Assembly: GCF_002222595.2 (NCBI RefSeq) | Contig: NZ_CP022413.2 | Coordinates: 1,566,001 to 1,630,000 of the forward strand | Source: Blautia hansenii DSM 20583 | Lineage (GTDB): Bacteria > Bacillota > Clostridia > Lachnospirales > Lachnospiraceae | Length of the DNA stretch: 64,000 nt | Direction: 5' to 3' | Shown here: positions 9,235 through 18,038 of the stretch, one piece after another | Numbering within the stretch: the stretch's first letter is position 1 | Layout of the letters: every line of letters starts with the position of its first letter | Made by a program: the position numbers and the translations under genes | The notes under the pieces: generated by a model | What the model was told of the DNA's origin: nothing | Databases searched by the model: none | The model's input: only the letters and a program-made list of their open reading frames with translations

Positions 9235-9613
9235 CTTTTATCACCATGCCAAGACCGCATACCACACGGATGACCTGTCTGCTTTTTGCAGCCAGTTGTG
9301 TGCAGAGCCGCCCTGTACTCTCTCTGTATTTTCTGTCAAAGGCATCTATGGGGACTACACCATATCCTAATTCATTGGAAATCACAATTAAATCCGGATT
9401 TTTTTCCTGAATTTTCTCTGCTAAATTCTCAAAATCCCACTCTTTTTCCAGTCCCTTTTTTACCCATTCATGAAAATGATACAGACAGGTACAATGAAAA
9501 ATATCATCATATTCTGCATTTTTTCCGTCTGTCATCTGCTCTTCGGAAAGAGAAAATTTCTCTTTTACATATTCTTTCTTTCCCTGAAAAGCGCCGCCTA
9601 TAATTAACTTCAT
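9227..9613 (-). CDS. Short CobU paralogue (adenosylcobinamide kinase/guanylyltransferase-like)
   Basis: The 128-residue protein has a CobU-like P-loop (IIGGAFQGKKEYV, residues 3-15) and a clear CobU C-terminus (ISNELGYGVVPID, FDRKYRESTGRL). It is much shorter than the true CobU encoded at 10404-10940 and has a different middle. The canonical guanylylated-histidine region is not obvious, although it has a Cys/His cluster (FHCTCLYHFH). It could be a partial-activity or accessory CobU, or a specialised P-loop protein of the nucleotide-loop pathway. It overlaps cobC and lies 15 bases after cobS. Confidence 0.75.
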   Translation of the reverse strand: MKLIIGGAFQGKKEYVKEKFSLSEEQMTDGKNAEYDDIFHCTCLYHFHEWVKKGLEKEWDFENLAEKIQEKNPDLIVISNELGYGVVPIDAFDRKYRESTGRLCTQLAAKSRQVIRVVCGLGMVIKDA

Positions 9614-9628
9614 GGTCTTTCCCTTCTT

Positions 9629-10402
9629 TTATATCATTCTGCTGATGCTTTCACCGATTACACAGGAAAACGCTATCACCAGTTCGCAAATCTGCATGTG
9701 AAAACCGGCTAAATCTCCGGTAATTCCTCCAAATTCCTTCATAGACATTTTATAATAATACCAATATTCCAGAGCAGCTCCGGTTACCGCACATGCCCCG
9801 ATGACAGGGCTGTATGCCAGCATTGCACACACGCAAAGAATAACATAAACGCAGGAAACAATTCTTACGCAATTCTTCTGTGCTCCGTCAGAAAAAGTAG
9901 CTGCAAGCCCTGTATTCTTTGCCATAGGAAAGCTGGCAATGGAAAAGCTTCCCAGCGCTCTGGAAAGCACAAAGCCGATACATACCACCGGCAGGCTCTG
10001 TAACGTAATTTCATGATACATGCCGTAGTACAGGAAAAAATACACCACGGCAGTGATAATGGCAAAGGCTCCTGCATGGGAGTCCTTTAAAATTTCCAGC
10101 TTACGTTCTCTTGGCTGATAGGAATGAATGGCGTCTGAAGTGTCCAGCAAGCCGTCCAAATGAATACCTCCTGTGAGAAATACCGGTATCATAACAAAAA
10201 TCATTGCATAAAAGCCTCTGCTTTCTGTAAGATATCTTCCATAAAAGCCCCAAAGCCATACAACTCCGCCGATTATCACACCAATGAGGGGGAAAAAGCA
10301 CATAATATAGCGCATATTTTCCTTTTTCCAGTCACTGGCAGGCATTGGGATTTTGGAATACATAGAAAATGCAATTTTAAAGCTGTTCCATAATTTTTCC
10401 AT
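9629..10402 (-). CDS. cobS: Adenosylcobinamide-GDP ribazoletransferase CobS
   Basis: CobS joins adenosylcobinamide-GDP to alpha-ribazole (phosphate) at the membrane, completing the cobalamin skeleton. I chose the ATG at 10402 because AGAAGGA precedes it and cobU ends two bases away. A longer frame to 10453 would overlap cobU and adds an unrelated tail. The 257-residue protein has the family motifs TGGIHLDGLLDTSDA and DSHAGAFAI and several membrane helices. Confidence 0.95.
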   Translation of the reverse strand: MEKLWNSFKIAFSMYSKIPMPASDWKKENMRYIMCFFPLIGVIIGGVVWLWGFYGRYLTESRGFYAMIFVMIPVFLTGGIHLDGLLDTSDAIHSYQPRERKLEILKDSHAGAFAIITAVVYFFLYYGMYHEITLQSLPVVCIGFVLSRALGSFSIASFPMAKNTGLAATFSDGAQKNCVRIVSCVYVILCVCAMLAYSPVIGACAVTGAALEYWYYYKMSMKEFGGITGDLAGFHMQICELVIAFSCVIGESISRMI

Positions 10403-10403
10403 T

Positions 10404-10940
10404 TTATTGTCCTTCTTTTCGCTCTGTGTTTTTCTGCTGCACCGGAATGCCATACACCACTTCGGTTACTTCCTTCGCCCACGCGGCAAGTCTCGCATTA
10501 ATTTCTCCCAGATATTTCTGATATTGTTTTGTTTCCTCATCATACTTTATTCCATCGGAAAAAATTTCATTTGTTACAATGACCACCTGCTCGGCCTGTT
10601 TGTCTAAATTTTTCACACCTTCTAAAATTTCTTCCACTACCTTCTCTTTTGCGCCGTTTTCCTGAAACATTTCATTGGCGGTAAGATTGGAAAGACACTC
10701 TAAAAGTACGCAGGAGTGTTTCGGTATTTTCACATTTTTTAAGCCTACATAACATTCCACAGTAGAAAAATTTTTTTCTGCCCGCATAGCACGATGACGG
10801 GCAATCCTTTGATGACTTTCCTCGTCAAAAGGGTACATGGTGGCAATATAAATACGGTTGAAATCCCCGAATTCTACTACCTTTTGCTCTGCATAAGCGG
10901 ATTTTCCGCTGCCGCTTCCCCCTGTAATTAAAGTAATCAT
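10404..10940 (-). CDS. cobU: Bifunctional adenosylcobinamide kinase/guanylyltransferase CobU
   Basis: This is a 178-residue RecA-fold enzyme with P-loop LITGGSGSGKSAYAE (about residues 3-17), the histidine region RIARHRAMR (HR pair, site of GMP attachment in the family) and the tail VVIVTNEIFSDGI. It phosphorylates adenosylcobinamide and then transfers GMP. I placed the start at 10940 because GAGAGGAAAG lies just upstream and the longer frame would run into cobT. It is full length, unlike the paralogue at 9227-9613. Confidence 0.95.
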   Translation of the reverse strand: MITLITGGSGSGKSAYAEQKVVEFGDFNRIYIATMYPFDEESHQRIARHRAMRAEKNFSTVECYVGLKNVKIPKHSCVLLECLSNLTANEMFQENGAKEKVVEEILEGVKNLDKQAEQVVIVTNEIFSDGIKYDEETKQYQKYLGEINARLAAWAKEVTEVVYGIPVQQKNTERKEGQ

Positions 10941-10954
10941 TTTGTCTTTCCTCT

Positions 10955-12004
10955 CTAATCCAAGGGCTGGTAAGCATCCATTCCCCAGTTTCCGAAATCC
11001 CCCATCTGATTGTAAACTGCCAAACCGGTATCCAGCAGCGGGAATAAATTCAATGCTCCCGTTCCTTCTCCCAGACACATGTCACAATACAGAGGCGCTT
11101 CTTTTCCCAGCGCTTCTAAAAGCAATGCGCCTGCCGGTTCTTTGGAAACGTGGGTAGCCAACATATAATCCTTTGCCAGAGGACAAATCGTTGCCGCTGC
11201 CAAAGCTCCTGTGGCAGAAATGACTCCGTCAATTAAAACAGGAATATGAAGGGCTGCCCCTCCTAAAAACAGTCCGGCAATCGCTGCAATATCAAATCCC
11301 CCTACCTTAGAAAGTACATCAATGGCATCTGTTTTATCAGGCTGATGAAGGGCAATGGCTTTTTTAATTGCTGTAATTTTGCGGTTTAAGCCTTCCGTAG
11401 AAAGTCCCGCTCCCCTGCCTGTCATTCTTTCCACAGGAATATCTAAGAGTACAGAAGCCACAGCGCTGCTGGTCGTGGTATTTCCAATGCCCATTTCACC
11501 GGTTGCAAGAATATGATAGCCCTTTTCCTTCATCATCTGCGCTGCTTCTATTCCGATTTCAATGGCACGGATTGCCTGTTCCCTTGTCATTGCAGGCTCT
11601 TTTGTCATATTTTTTGTTCCATAGGCGATTTTGCGGTTAAAAATACGGACGTCTCTTGCCACACCTACATCAATGGGAAAAATATCACAGCCCACACTTT
11701 TGCACATAATGCTGGAGGCTGCTTTTTCCTGTAAGAAATTTTCCGCCACCAGAGCCGTAATTTCCTGCCCTGTCTGTGTGACGCCCTCTTCTACTACGCC
11801 GTTGTCCGCACACATGGGAATTAAAACTCTTTTTTTCACGCACACCTTTGGCGTACCTGTAATTCCCGCAATCTGCACAATCATATCCTCCAGCTTTCCG
11901 AGGCTGTGCAGGGGATGGGCGATACTGTCCCAATGTGCCTGACTGCTTTTCATTGCTTCTTCGTTTAACGGCTGTATTTTTTCTAAAGCTTCCTGCAAAT
12001 TCAT
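10955..12004 (-). CDS. cobT: Nicotinate-nucleotide-dimethylbenzimidazole phosphoribosyltransferase CobT
   Basis: CobT activates the lower-ligand base by forming alpha-ribazole phosphate from nicotinate mononucleotide. The 349-residue protein has the family sequences ATGEMGIGNTTTSSAV and, near the C-terminus, the catalytic glutamate in LGEGTGALNLFPLLD. The start overlaps cbiA by 4 bases. No gene for dimethylbenzimidazole synthesis (bluB or bza) is in this window, so the base bound in vivo is unknown. Confidence 0.96.
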   Translation of the reverse strand: MNLQEALEKIQPLNEEAMKSSQAHWDSIAHPLHSLGKLEDMIVQIAGITGTPKVCVKKRVLIPMCADNGVVEEGVTQTGQEITALVAENFLQEKAASSIMCKSVGCDIFPIDVGVARDVRIFNRKIAYGTKNMTKEPAMTREQAIRAIEIGIEAAQMMKEKGYHILATGEMGIGNTTTSSAVASVLLDIPVERMTGRGAGLSTEGLNRKITAIKKAIALHQPDKTDAIDVLSKVGGFDIAAIAGLFLGGAALHIPVLIDGVISATGALAAATICPLAKDYMLATHVSKEPAGALLLEALGKEAPLYCDMCLGEGTGALNLFPLLDTGLAVYNQMGDFGNWGMDAYQPLD

Positions 12005-13398
12005 TTTTCAAGTCCTCCTGACTGTCTTTTCTTAAAATCCCTGCTGCAATCCAGAAATGCTTTTGGCAATTCCGGATTTCCGTAATAATAAAAATGAGGA
12101 AATCCCGCCGTCATAGTCGGCGTACTGTGAATACAATCCCAGCCTCTTTTACCTGTGGGCTTTTTTGCATAAAAATCAGCTCCGCAGCTTGTAGAGTCAA
12201 AATAGTGAAACTCATGTGCCGGACACATACCAAGCTGTCTTCCGAATACCGGCTTTTTACAGGACGCTTCAATATACCCAAAACGAGACAGCTTTCCTGT
12301 ATTAAAGACCTTCCCTTTAATCTGTCCTACTCCCTGACGAAAAACCCCTTTTTCATCCTCAAAGATATCGTGGAGATAAATAAAACCGCCGCATTCTGCC
12401 AAAACCGGCATCCCCTTTGAAAGAGCTTCTTTTATCTGTTCCCTCATAGAAAGATTTTCTTCCAGCGCTTTTCCGTATAATTCAGGATAACCGCCATACA
12501 GTAATAAGCCCTGAATATCAGGTGGCAGCTCTTTATCGTGAATGGGAGAAAACGGAATGAGCTCTGCGCCCATTTCCTCTAAAAGCTTTAGGTTGTCCTC
12601 ATAGAAAAAGCAAAACGCTTCATCCTTTGCCAAGCCTATTTTTATTTTTTCTCCCTGATTTTTCAAGCTTTGAAAATATTCTTTTGTTTCTTTTTCAACA
12701 GAAATAGCAGGAGCGCTCTTTCCAAGCTCAATAAGTCCATGGAAATCTATGGTCTCCTCCATACGCTTGGCAAGCTTTCCAAGCTTTTCCTTGAAATCCT
12801 GTATTTCATTAGGCATTACAAGCCCTAAATGGCGGCTTTCAATGACACAGTCTGTTACCACAGGAACATAGCCATATACTTTTATTCCCAGCTTTGTTTC
12901 AATCATTTCTTTTACTCTGGGATACAGCATGGAAGAAATCTGGTTCAGCAGTACGCCTTTGATGTTGCTGTCCGGCATAAAATTCACAAATCCCTGAATA
13001 AAGGGAAGAATAGAGACGCTCATTCCTTTACAATTAACAATCAGCACCACAGGTGTCTGTGTCACCTTTGCCAAATCATAGGCGCTTGCCCTTGTGGTTG
13101 TTCCGCCTACGCCGTCATAATAGCCCATAACACCTTCCATTACGGCAATGTCACAGTCTTCCAGATTTCGTTTTAATAAATATCTGGTTCTGTCCGGCGT
13201 GGTAAAAAAAGTATCTAAATTTCGGGATTTTGTTCCGATTACCTTTGTGTGAAACATAGGGTCAATATAATCCGGCCCACACTTAAAAGAGGCTGTTTGA
13301 AGTCCTCTGTTTTTCAATGCCTGTAAAATCCCACAGGTAATCAGGGTTTTTCCGCTGCCGCTCGCACCGGCTGTTAAAAGAAAACGAGCTGTACTCAT
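12001..13398 (-). CDS. cbiA: Cobyrinic acid a,c-diamide synthase CbiA
   Basis: CbiA amidates the a and c side chains of cobyrinic acid using glutamine and ATP. The 465-residue protein has the N-terminal P-loop GASGSGKTLITCG (about residues 11-23) and, in the glutaminase half, the nucleophile in VLAECGGFIYLH and the late histidine pair in AHEFHYFD. It lies 4 bases after the cbiJ-E-T fusion and overlaps cobT. Confidence 0.96.
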   Translation of the reverse strand: MSTARFLLTAGASGSGKTLITCGILQALKNRGLQTASFKCGPDYIDPMFHTKVIGTKSRNLDTFFTTPDRTRYLLKRNLEDCDIAVMEGVMGYYDGVGGTTTRASAYDLAKVTQTPVVLIVNCKGMSVSILPFIQGFVNFMPDSNIKGVLLNQISSMLYPRVKEMIETKLGIKVYGYVPVVTDCVIESRHLGLVMPNEIQDFKEKLGKLAKRMEETIDFHGLIELGKSAPAISVEKETKEYFQSLKNQGEKIKIGLAKDEAFCFFYEDNLKLLEEMGAELIPFSPIHDKELPPDIQGLLLYGGYPELYGKALEENLSMREQIKEALSKGMPVLAECGGFIYLHDIFEDEKGVFRQGVGQIKGKVFNTGKLSRFGYIEASCKKPVFGRQLGMCPAHEFHYFDSTSCGADFYAKKPTGKRGWDCIHSTPTMTAGFPHFYYYGNPELPKAFLDCSRDFKKRQSGGLEK

Positions 13399-13402
13399 AG
13401 TT

Positions 13403-15385
13403 CTATCCTCTCTGCTGACAATTTCCCGTACAGGAAATAATATAAATGGGGTTTTCGCCCATCATCATGTGATATCTGCCGACTGTTTTTGATTTGCTCA
13501 CAGTCATCTGCACAATTTCTGTGTCCGTTACAGGCAGGGTTTTCAAACACTCCAAAGCTTCTGACACGCTCTCCAAGGCAATACAGTTAATAACTATGCG
13601 AACCTTTGAATTTTTCTCTAAAAGCAGTTCCATAATTTCCTTCATATTTCCGGAAGATCCCCCGATAAAGGCATGGGTAGGCGCTTCTAAAGCTTTCATT
13701 GCTTCCGGAGCCAGTCCTTCTATAATCTCCAGATTATCCGCCTGAAACTGCTCTTTGTTTTTCTTTAAAAGCTCCACTGCCAGTTCTTTTTTTTCAATGG
13801 CATATACTTTTCCCTTATAAGCCCTCAGCGCCATTTCGATTGCCACAGAGCCTGTACCTGCCCCTATGTCATAGCATACAGAGTTTTCAAAAAGTCTCAG
13901 CTTGGAAAGAGACACCGTTCGAACCTCTTCCTTTGTCATGGGAACCTTATCTCTTAAAAATTCTTCATCTCTTATGCCGTGGGTTGCCGACTGCTGCCTG
14001 TAATTTTCATTTTCCACATATAAAACGCTTAAGCTGTCGCCTTCATAGTCTGCAAAGGTCTCAGGCGTTCCCTTTTGGATTTTTTCATCTGCATAAGACA
14101 GCCGTTCTCCAACATAGAGAACCACCTCATCCATCCCATAAGCCAGCAGTTTTTTTGCAAGCTCAGAAACGCTGTCATTCTTTCCTAAAATAGAAAAAAC
14201 CTTTTTATTTTGTCTGATAAGAGAAAGCAAATTGGCTTCTTCTCCATGATTGCTGGTTAAAACTGTATCATCCCATGATTTCTGAATACGGCTCATAAAA
14301 TATGCCACCGAAGAAATTCCGCAGATTACCTTTACCTGATTTCCCAAAACCGCAAGAAGCTTTTTGGCCCCACTGTGAAATCCCACATCTCCGGATAAAA
14401 CCACGGCGATTTTTTCATATTCCGGATGCTCCTGTATGTATGATGCAATTTTTTCACTGTTATATTCCACGTAAATATCCTGCTCTTTTTTTTCACAGGA
14501 CTCCAACATTCTGGAAGCGCCGATTAGTAAATCCGCTTCCTGTATGGTTTTTTCTGCCTCTTTTGTAAGACTGTCTGTATTTCCCATTCCAATTCCTACA
14601 AGGGAAATCTCTGCCTGTGACGGCAATGAAAAGCTTCTGCATAAAATCCGTTTACATTCCTGTAAGGAAACTCCTGTTTCTTTTAAAGGCCGCCCCACCA
14701 CAACAAGGGTGCATCCGCAAGCTCTGGCTGCTTCCAGCTTTTCCAGAAAACCGCCGCTTTTACCGGACATTTTTGTTACCATGTATTTACAATTCAGCTG
14801 GCGAAGCATGGCAATATTAAATTCCTTTGAAAAAGGTCCCTGCATGCAGAGCAGATTTTTTCCCTGAAAGCCCAAGCGGGAACATTCTTCTACTACGTTT
14901 GGCAGAGAAAGAACCCGAAGAAAAACACGGTTTTCAAAGTCAGAAAGCACTGTATATTTTGCAGCTTCCTTACTCCCTGTAGTTGCCAGAATATTTCCTG
15001 TTGTTTTTCCAAGATAATCAACTGCCGCTTCCACGGTTTCAACATAAACATAGTCCCCTAAATCAGCATTTTCCTGATTTTCCCGAAGAACCCTTAAATA
15101 TTCTGCGCCTGTATTTTCACATGCGGCTTTTATATTTTTTGTCACCTCCGCAGCATAAGGATGCGTGGCGTCAATAACAAGTGGTTTGTTATTTTTTAAA
15201 ATCAATTCTTCTATCTGTTCCTGATTGAGCCGCTCATGAGAAATTTCCAGATTTTCATTCTCTCCTAAAAGCTGTTCTCCATATTCCGTTGCCACACAGA
15301 TATGGGCAGGAACCTGTCTTTTTTCCAGAAACTGTGCAAGCTGCCTGCCTTCGGTAGTTCCTGCAAAAACAATTACTTTACACAT
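13403..15385 (-). CDS. cbiJ-cbiE-cbiT: Three-domain fusion CbiJ-CbiE-CbiT (precorrin-6A reductase / C5 and C15 methyltransferase-decarboxylase)
   Basis: A single 660-residue frame holds three pathway enzymes. Residues 1-250 are CbiJ/CobK, the cobalt-precorrin-6A reductase (VFAGTTEGRQLA, IDATHPYAAEVT, ATTGSKEAAKY). Residues about 259-455 are CbiE, a tetrapyrrole methylase (LVGIGMGN, LSGDVGFHSGA). Residues about 468-650 are CbiT, a Rossmann methyltransferase/decarboxylase (KVPMTKEEVR, SAM loop DIGAGTGSV, FIGGSSGNM). CbiE-CbiT fusions are known as CobL; adding CbiJ joins three consecutive steps in one chain. It overlaps cbiH by 8 bases. All three active regions look intact. Confidence 0.94.
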   Translation of the reverse strand: MCKVIVFAGTTEGRQLAQFLEKRQVPAHICVATEYGEQLLGENENLEISHERLNQEQIEELILKNNKPLVIDATHPYAAEVTKNIKAACENTGAEYLRVLRENQENADLGDYVYVETVEAAVDYLGKTTGNILATTGSKEAAKYTVLSDFENRVFLRVLSLPNVVEECSRLGFQGKNLLCMQGPFSKEFNIAMLRQLNCKYMVTKMSGKSGGFLEKLEAARACGCTLVVVGRPLKETGVSLQECKRILCRSFSLPSQAEISLVGIGMGNTDSLTKEAEKTIQEADLLIGASRMLESCEKKEQDIYVEYNSEKIASYIQEHPEYEKIAVVLSGDVGFHSGAKKLLAVLGNQVKVICGISSVAYFMSRIQKSWDDTVLTSNHGEEANLLSLIRQNKKVFSILGKNDSVSELAKKLLAYGMDEVVLYVGERLSYADEKIQKGTPETFADYEGDSLSVLYVENENYRQQSATHGIRDEEFLRDKVPMTKEEVRTVSLSKLRLFENSVCYDIGAGTGSVAIEMALRAYKGKVYAIEKKELAVELLKKNKEQFQADNLEIIEGLAPEAMKALEAPTHAFIGGSSGNMKEIMELLLEKNSKVRIVINCIALESVSEALECLKTLPVTDTEIVQMTVSKSKTVGRYHMMMGENPIYIISCTGNCQQRG

Positions 15386-16109
15386 TTTTATAGCCTCTTG
15401 GCGTTACCATTTTGCCCTGAATATTCATTGTCTGTGAATTTCCGATGAAAACAGTGGTAAACATGTCTACCTTTGTATCACGAAGCTCTTTTAAGGTCAT
15501 GACCTGCATGTGCTCTCCGTCTCTGCCGATATTTCCCACAATTCCGCATACGGTTTCCGGTGACTGATGCTGCATCATCAAATCGCAGGCTTTTTGCAAG
15601 TAATCATGTCTCTTTTTACTGGACGGATTATATAAACAAATCACAAAATCCGCTTTTGCCGCATTTAAAAGTCTTGCCTCAATCTTTTCCCAAGGTGTTA
15701 ATAAATCACTTAAACTGATAAGGCAGAAGTCGTGGATAAGAGGCGCTCCCAACACAGCAGCTCCGCCGGTTGCCGCAGTCACGCCGGGAATAATCTCCAG
15801 TTCCACTTCCGGATATTTCACACCGATTTCATACATCAGCCCTGACATTCCGTAAACACCTGCATCTCCGCTGCAAATCATGGATACGGTCTTGCCCTTC
15901 ATGGCTTCCTCAAATGCCATAACACAGCGGTCTACCTCTTTCTTCATAGGTGTTGTCAAAAATTCTTTTCCGCTGAAATGTTCTTTCACCAAATCTACGT
16001 ATACGGTATATCCAATAATTACGTCACTGTTCTTTAAAGCATTTGCTGCCTCGATTGTCATTTTTTCATAAGCGCCGGGACCAATTCCCACAACATATAA
16101 TTTATTCAA
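15378..16109 (-). CDS. cbiH: Cobalt-precorrin-3B C17-methyltransferase CbiH
   Basis: CbiH methylates C-17 and drives ring contraction of cobalt-precorrin-3. The 243-residue protein begins YVVGIGPGAYEKMTIEA, with CSGDAGVYGMSGLMYE and the CbiH-type LISLSDLLTPWEKIE. No C-terminal extension is present. It overlaps both neighbours by 8 bases. Confidence 0.95.
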   Translation of the reverse strand: MNKLYVVGIGPGAYEKMTIEAANALKNSDVIIGYTVYVDLVKEHFSGKEFLTTPMKKEVDRCVMAFEEAMKGKTVSMICSGDAGVYGMSGLMYEIGVKYPEVELEIIPGVTAATGGAAVLGAPLIHDFCLISLSDLLTPWEKIEARLLNAAKADFVICLYNPSSKKRHDYLQKACDLMMQHQSPETVCGIVGNIGRDGEHMQVMTLKELRDTKVDMFTTVFIGNSQTMNIQGKMVTPRGYKNV

Positions 16110-17220
16110 AGTTCACACTCCATTTCTTCATAGCCAGCGCCACTGTCACGCCGTCCTTTGCATATTTTCTCTGTATCAGTCTGCCTTTTCCGTCCTTACT
16201 GCTACCTAAAAGCGCCGCTCTTTCACAGACATTATCTACGCCTGTCACATTCTCCACGAACTGAGAGCTGGCATAAGTGCCTTCTACCTCCTGAAGCTCT
16301 TCCGCAGTATAAGTAATAAACGGGATTTTCCGCTCCTTGCAATATTCCAGAATACCCGCCTCTTCCTTCTTCAAATCAATACTTGCCACCTGCTCCATAG
16401 CCACAGAAGGAATTAAAAGCTCATCGCAGGCTCTGCGTACAACGCTTTCTACGGTTTCCTTATCTGTTCCTTTTTTACATCCCAGACCTGTGGTAATTAC
16501 TCTTGGAATTAAATATAAGGTATGCACAAACGGATGCTCCAAATATCCTGTGGTAACACAAATACCAATCTCCGGTTTTTCTTCATCCTCCTTCTGACAG
16601 AGCTTTAACTCATCCGGAATTTCTCCCAGCCATGGAAAATCACTGACAAATCCAACTTCCTTTCCTGCCAGAAGAGCCGCTGAAATTTCCTTTGCCAATT
16701 CCATATCGGAAATAAAGCAGCCGTTTTTCTTGGCAAAAACATCTACCGCAAACTTATCGTTTAAATCGGTGGCTGTTGTAATAACCGGCTGGGCACGAAG
16801 AATTTCTGCAATTTCTTCCGTAAGCTCATTTGCGCCGCCAATGTGTCCGGAAAGAAGAGAAATGGCAAACTGTCCCTGTTCGTCCACGACCACCACAGCC
16901 GGGTCTATCTTTTTGCTTTTTACAAAAGGAGCAATACTTCTTACCGCAATGCCGCAGGCTCCTACAAACACAATGGCATCACAATCCTCAAATCTTCTTC
17001 CTGTCCACTCTTTAATAGACTCGTCCACAGGTTTTGCAAACTGCTTCACACTTCTGAAATCCTGAGAGTCCTCATCCAGCTGAGACTCATCTAAAACCTT
17101 TTTCGTATATTTACTTTTGGTGTAGGATGCCACCTCATAAGAACGTTCTTTTAATACCCAGTAAAGCATTTCGCTTAACCGATATCCCGACTGACTGAAA
17201 CTGATTATTGCTATTTTCAT
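16102..17220 (-). CDS. cbiG: Cobalt-precorrin 5A hydrolase CbiG
   Basis: CbiG opens the delta-lactone of cobalt-precorrin-5A and releases acetaldehyde. The 372-residue protein has the N-terminal domain signature VGACGIAVRSIAPFV, VVVDEQGQFAISLLSGHIGGAN, and the C-terminal CbiG/CobE domain (TTGLGCKKGTDKE, GTYASSQFVENVTGVDNV). It precedes cbiH with an 8-base overlap and is stand-alone, not fused to cbiH or cbiF. Confidence 0.94.
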   Translation of the reverse strand: MKIAIISFSQSGYRLSEMLYWVLKERSYEVASYTKSKYTKKVLDESQLDEDSQDFRSVKQFAKPVDESIKEWTGRRFEDCDAIVFVGACGIAVRSIAPFVKSKKIDPAVVVVDEQGQFAISLLSGHIGGANELTEEIAEILRAQPVITTATDLNDKFAVDVFAKKNGCFISDMELAKEISAALLAGKEVGFVSDFPWLGEIPDELKLCQKEDEEKPEIGICVTTGYLEHPFVHTLYLIPRVITTGLGCKKGTDKETVESVVRRACDELLIPSVAMEQVASIDLKKEEAGILEYCKERKIPFITYTAEELQEVEGTYASSQFVENVTGVDNVCERAALLGSSKDGKGRLIQRKYAKDGVTVALAMKKWSVNFE

Positions 17221-17265
17221 TTTCTACAATCCTTTCTTACTGTAAAAACCTTCCTGCTTATCTGC

Positions 17266-18027
17266 TTACAAATCTGTTCCCTTGCGAAACTCCGTAGTAA
17301 ATCCGGGGTCATATAATTTTGAACGGTCATACTGCGGATGTGCCACCACATCACCGATAATCATCAGAGCCGTTTTGGTGATATTATTTTCTCTTGCTGT
17401 CTGTGCCAAAGTAGCAACCGTACAGACAAAGCTCTTTTCATCCTCCCATGTGGCACGATATACAATCGCTGCCGGTGTATCCGGTTCATAACCGCCTTCA
17501 ATTAAACGCTTTGACAGCTCCTCCAGCATACCTGTACTTAAAAATACTACCATGGTTGCGTGATGCGCTGCAAAGGACTCAATACTTTCTTTTTCCGGAA
17601 CAGGCGTTCTTCCTGCCATACGTGTAATAATGACACTCTGGGATACATTTGGCAGTGTATATTCCAGATTTAAAGCAGACGCCGCTCCGCAAAAAGAGCT
17701 GACGCCGGGACAATAATCATAAGCAATCCCCTTTTCATCCAGTACATCCATCTGTTCCCGAATTGCACCGTAAAGACAGGGGTCTCCTGTATGTAAACGC
17801 ACGGTCATTTTCCCATCTTTTTCTGCCTGAAGCATAACCTCTAAGACCTCTTCCAGTGTCATTTTTGCACTGTTGTAAATTACACAGTCCTCTTTTGCAT
17901 AATCCAATAACTGCGGATTTACCAGAGAGCCTGCATAAATCAATACGTCTGCTTCTTCTAAAAATGCTTTTCCACGCACTGTGATTAAATCGGCTGCCCC
18001 GCTTCCTGCACCTATAAAATGTATCAT
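17266..18027 (-). CDS. cbiF: Cobalt-precorrin-4 C11-methyltransferase CbiF
   Basis: This is a 253-residue SAM-dependent tetrapyrrole methylase with FIGAGSGAADLITVRG at the start, LHTGDPCLYGAIREQMD in the middle and VIITRMAGRTPVPEKE, all typical of CbiF/CobM. It methylates C-11 of cobalt-precorrin-4. The gap to cbiL is 11 bases. Confidence 0.95.
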   Translation of the reverse strand: MIHFIGAGSGAADLITVRGKAFLEEADVLIYAGSLVNPQLLDYAKEDCVIYNSAKMTLEEVLEVMLQAEKDGKMTVRLHTGDPCLYGAIREQMDVLDEKGIAYDYCPGVSSFCGAASALNLEYTLPNVSQSVIITRMAGRTPVPEKESIESFAAHHATMVVFLSTGMLEELSKRLIEGGYEPDTPAAIVYRATWEDEKSFVCTVATLAQTARENNITKTALMIIGDVVAHPQYDRSKLYDPGFTTEFRKGTDL

Positions 18028-18038
18028 CTTCTTTCACC

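Noticed and set aside
10941..11078. Longer start for cobU
   Set aside because: It runs into cobT and adds 46 unrelated residues before the family N-terminus. GAGAGGAAAG precedes the ATG at 10940.
13403..15385. Stand-alone gene boundaries inside the CbiJ-E-T frame
   Set aside because: The frame is continuous across both domain junctions and I saw no clear ribosome-binding-site/start pair at about residues 255 or 465, so I kept a single fusion gene.
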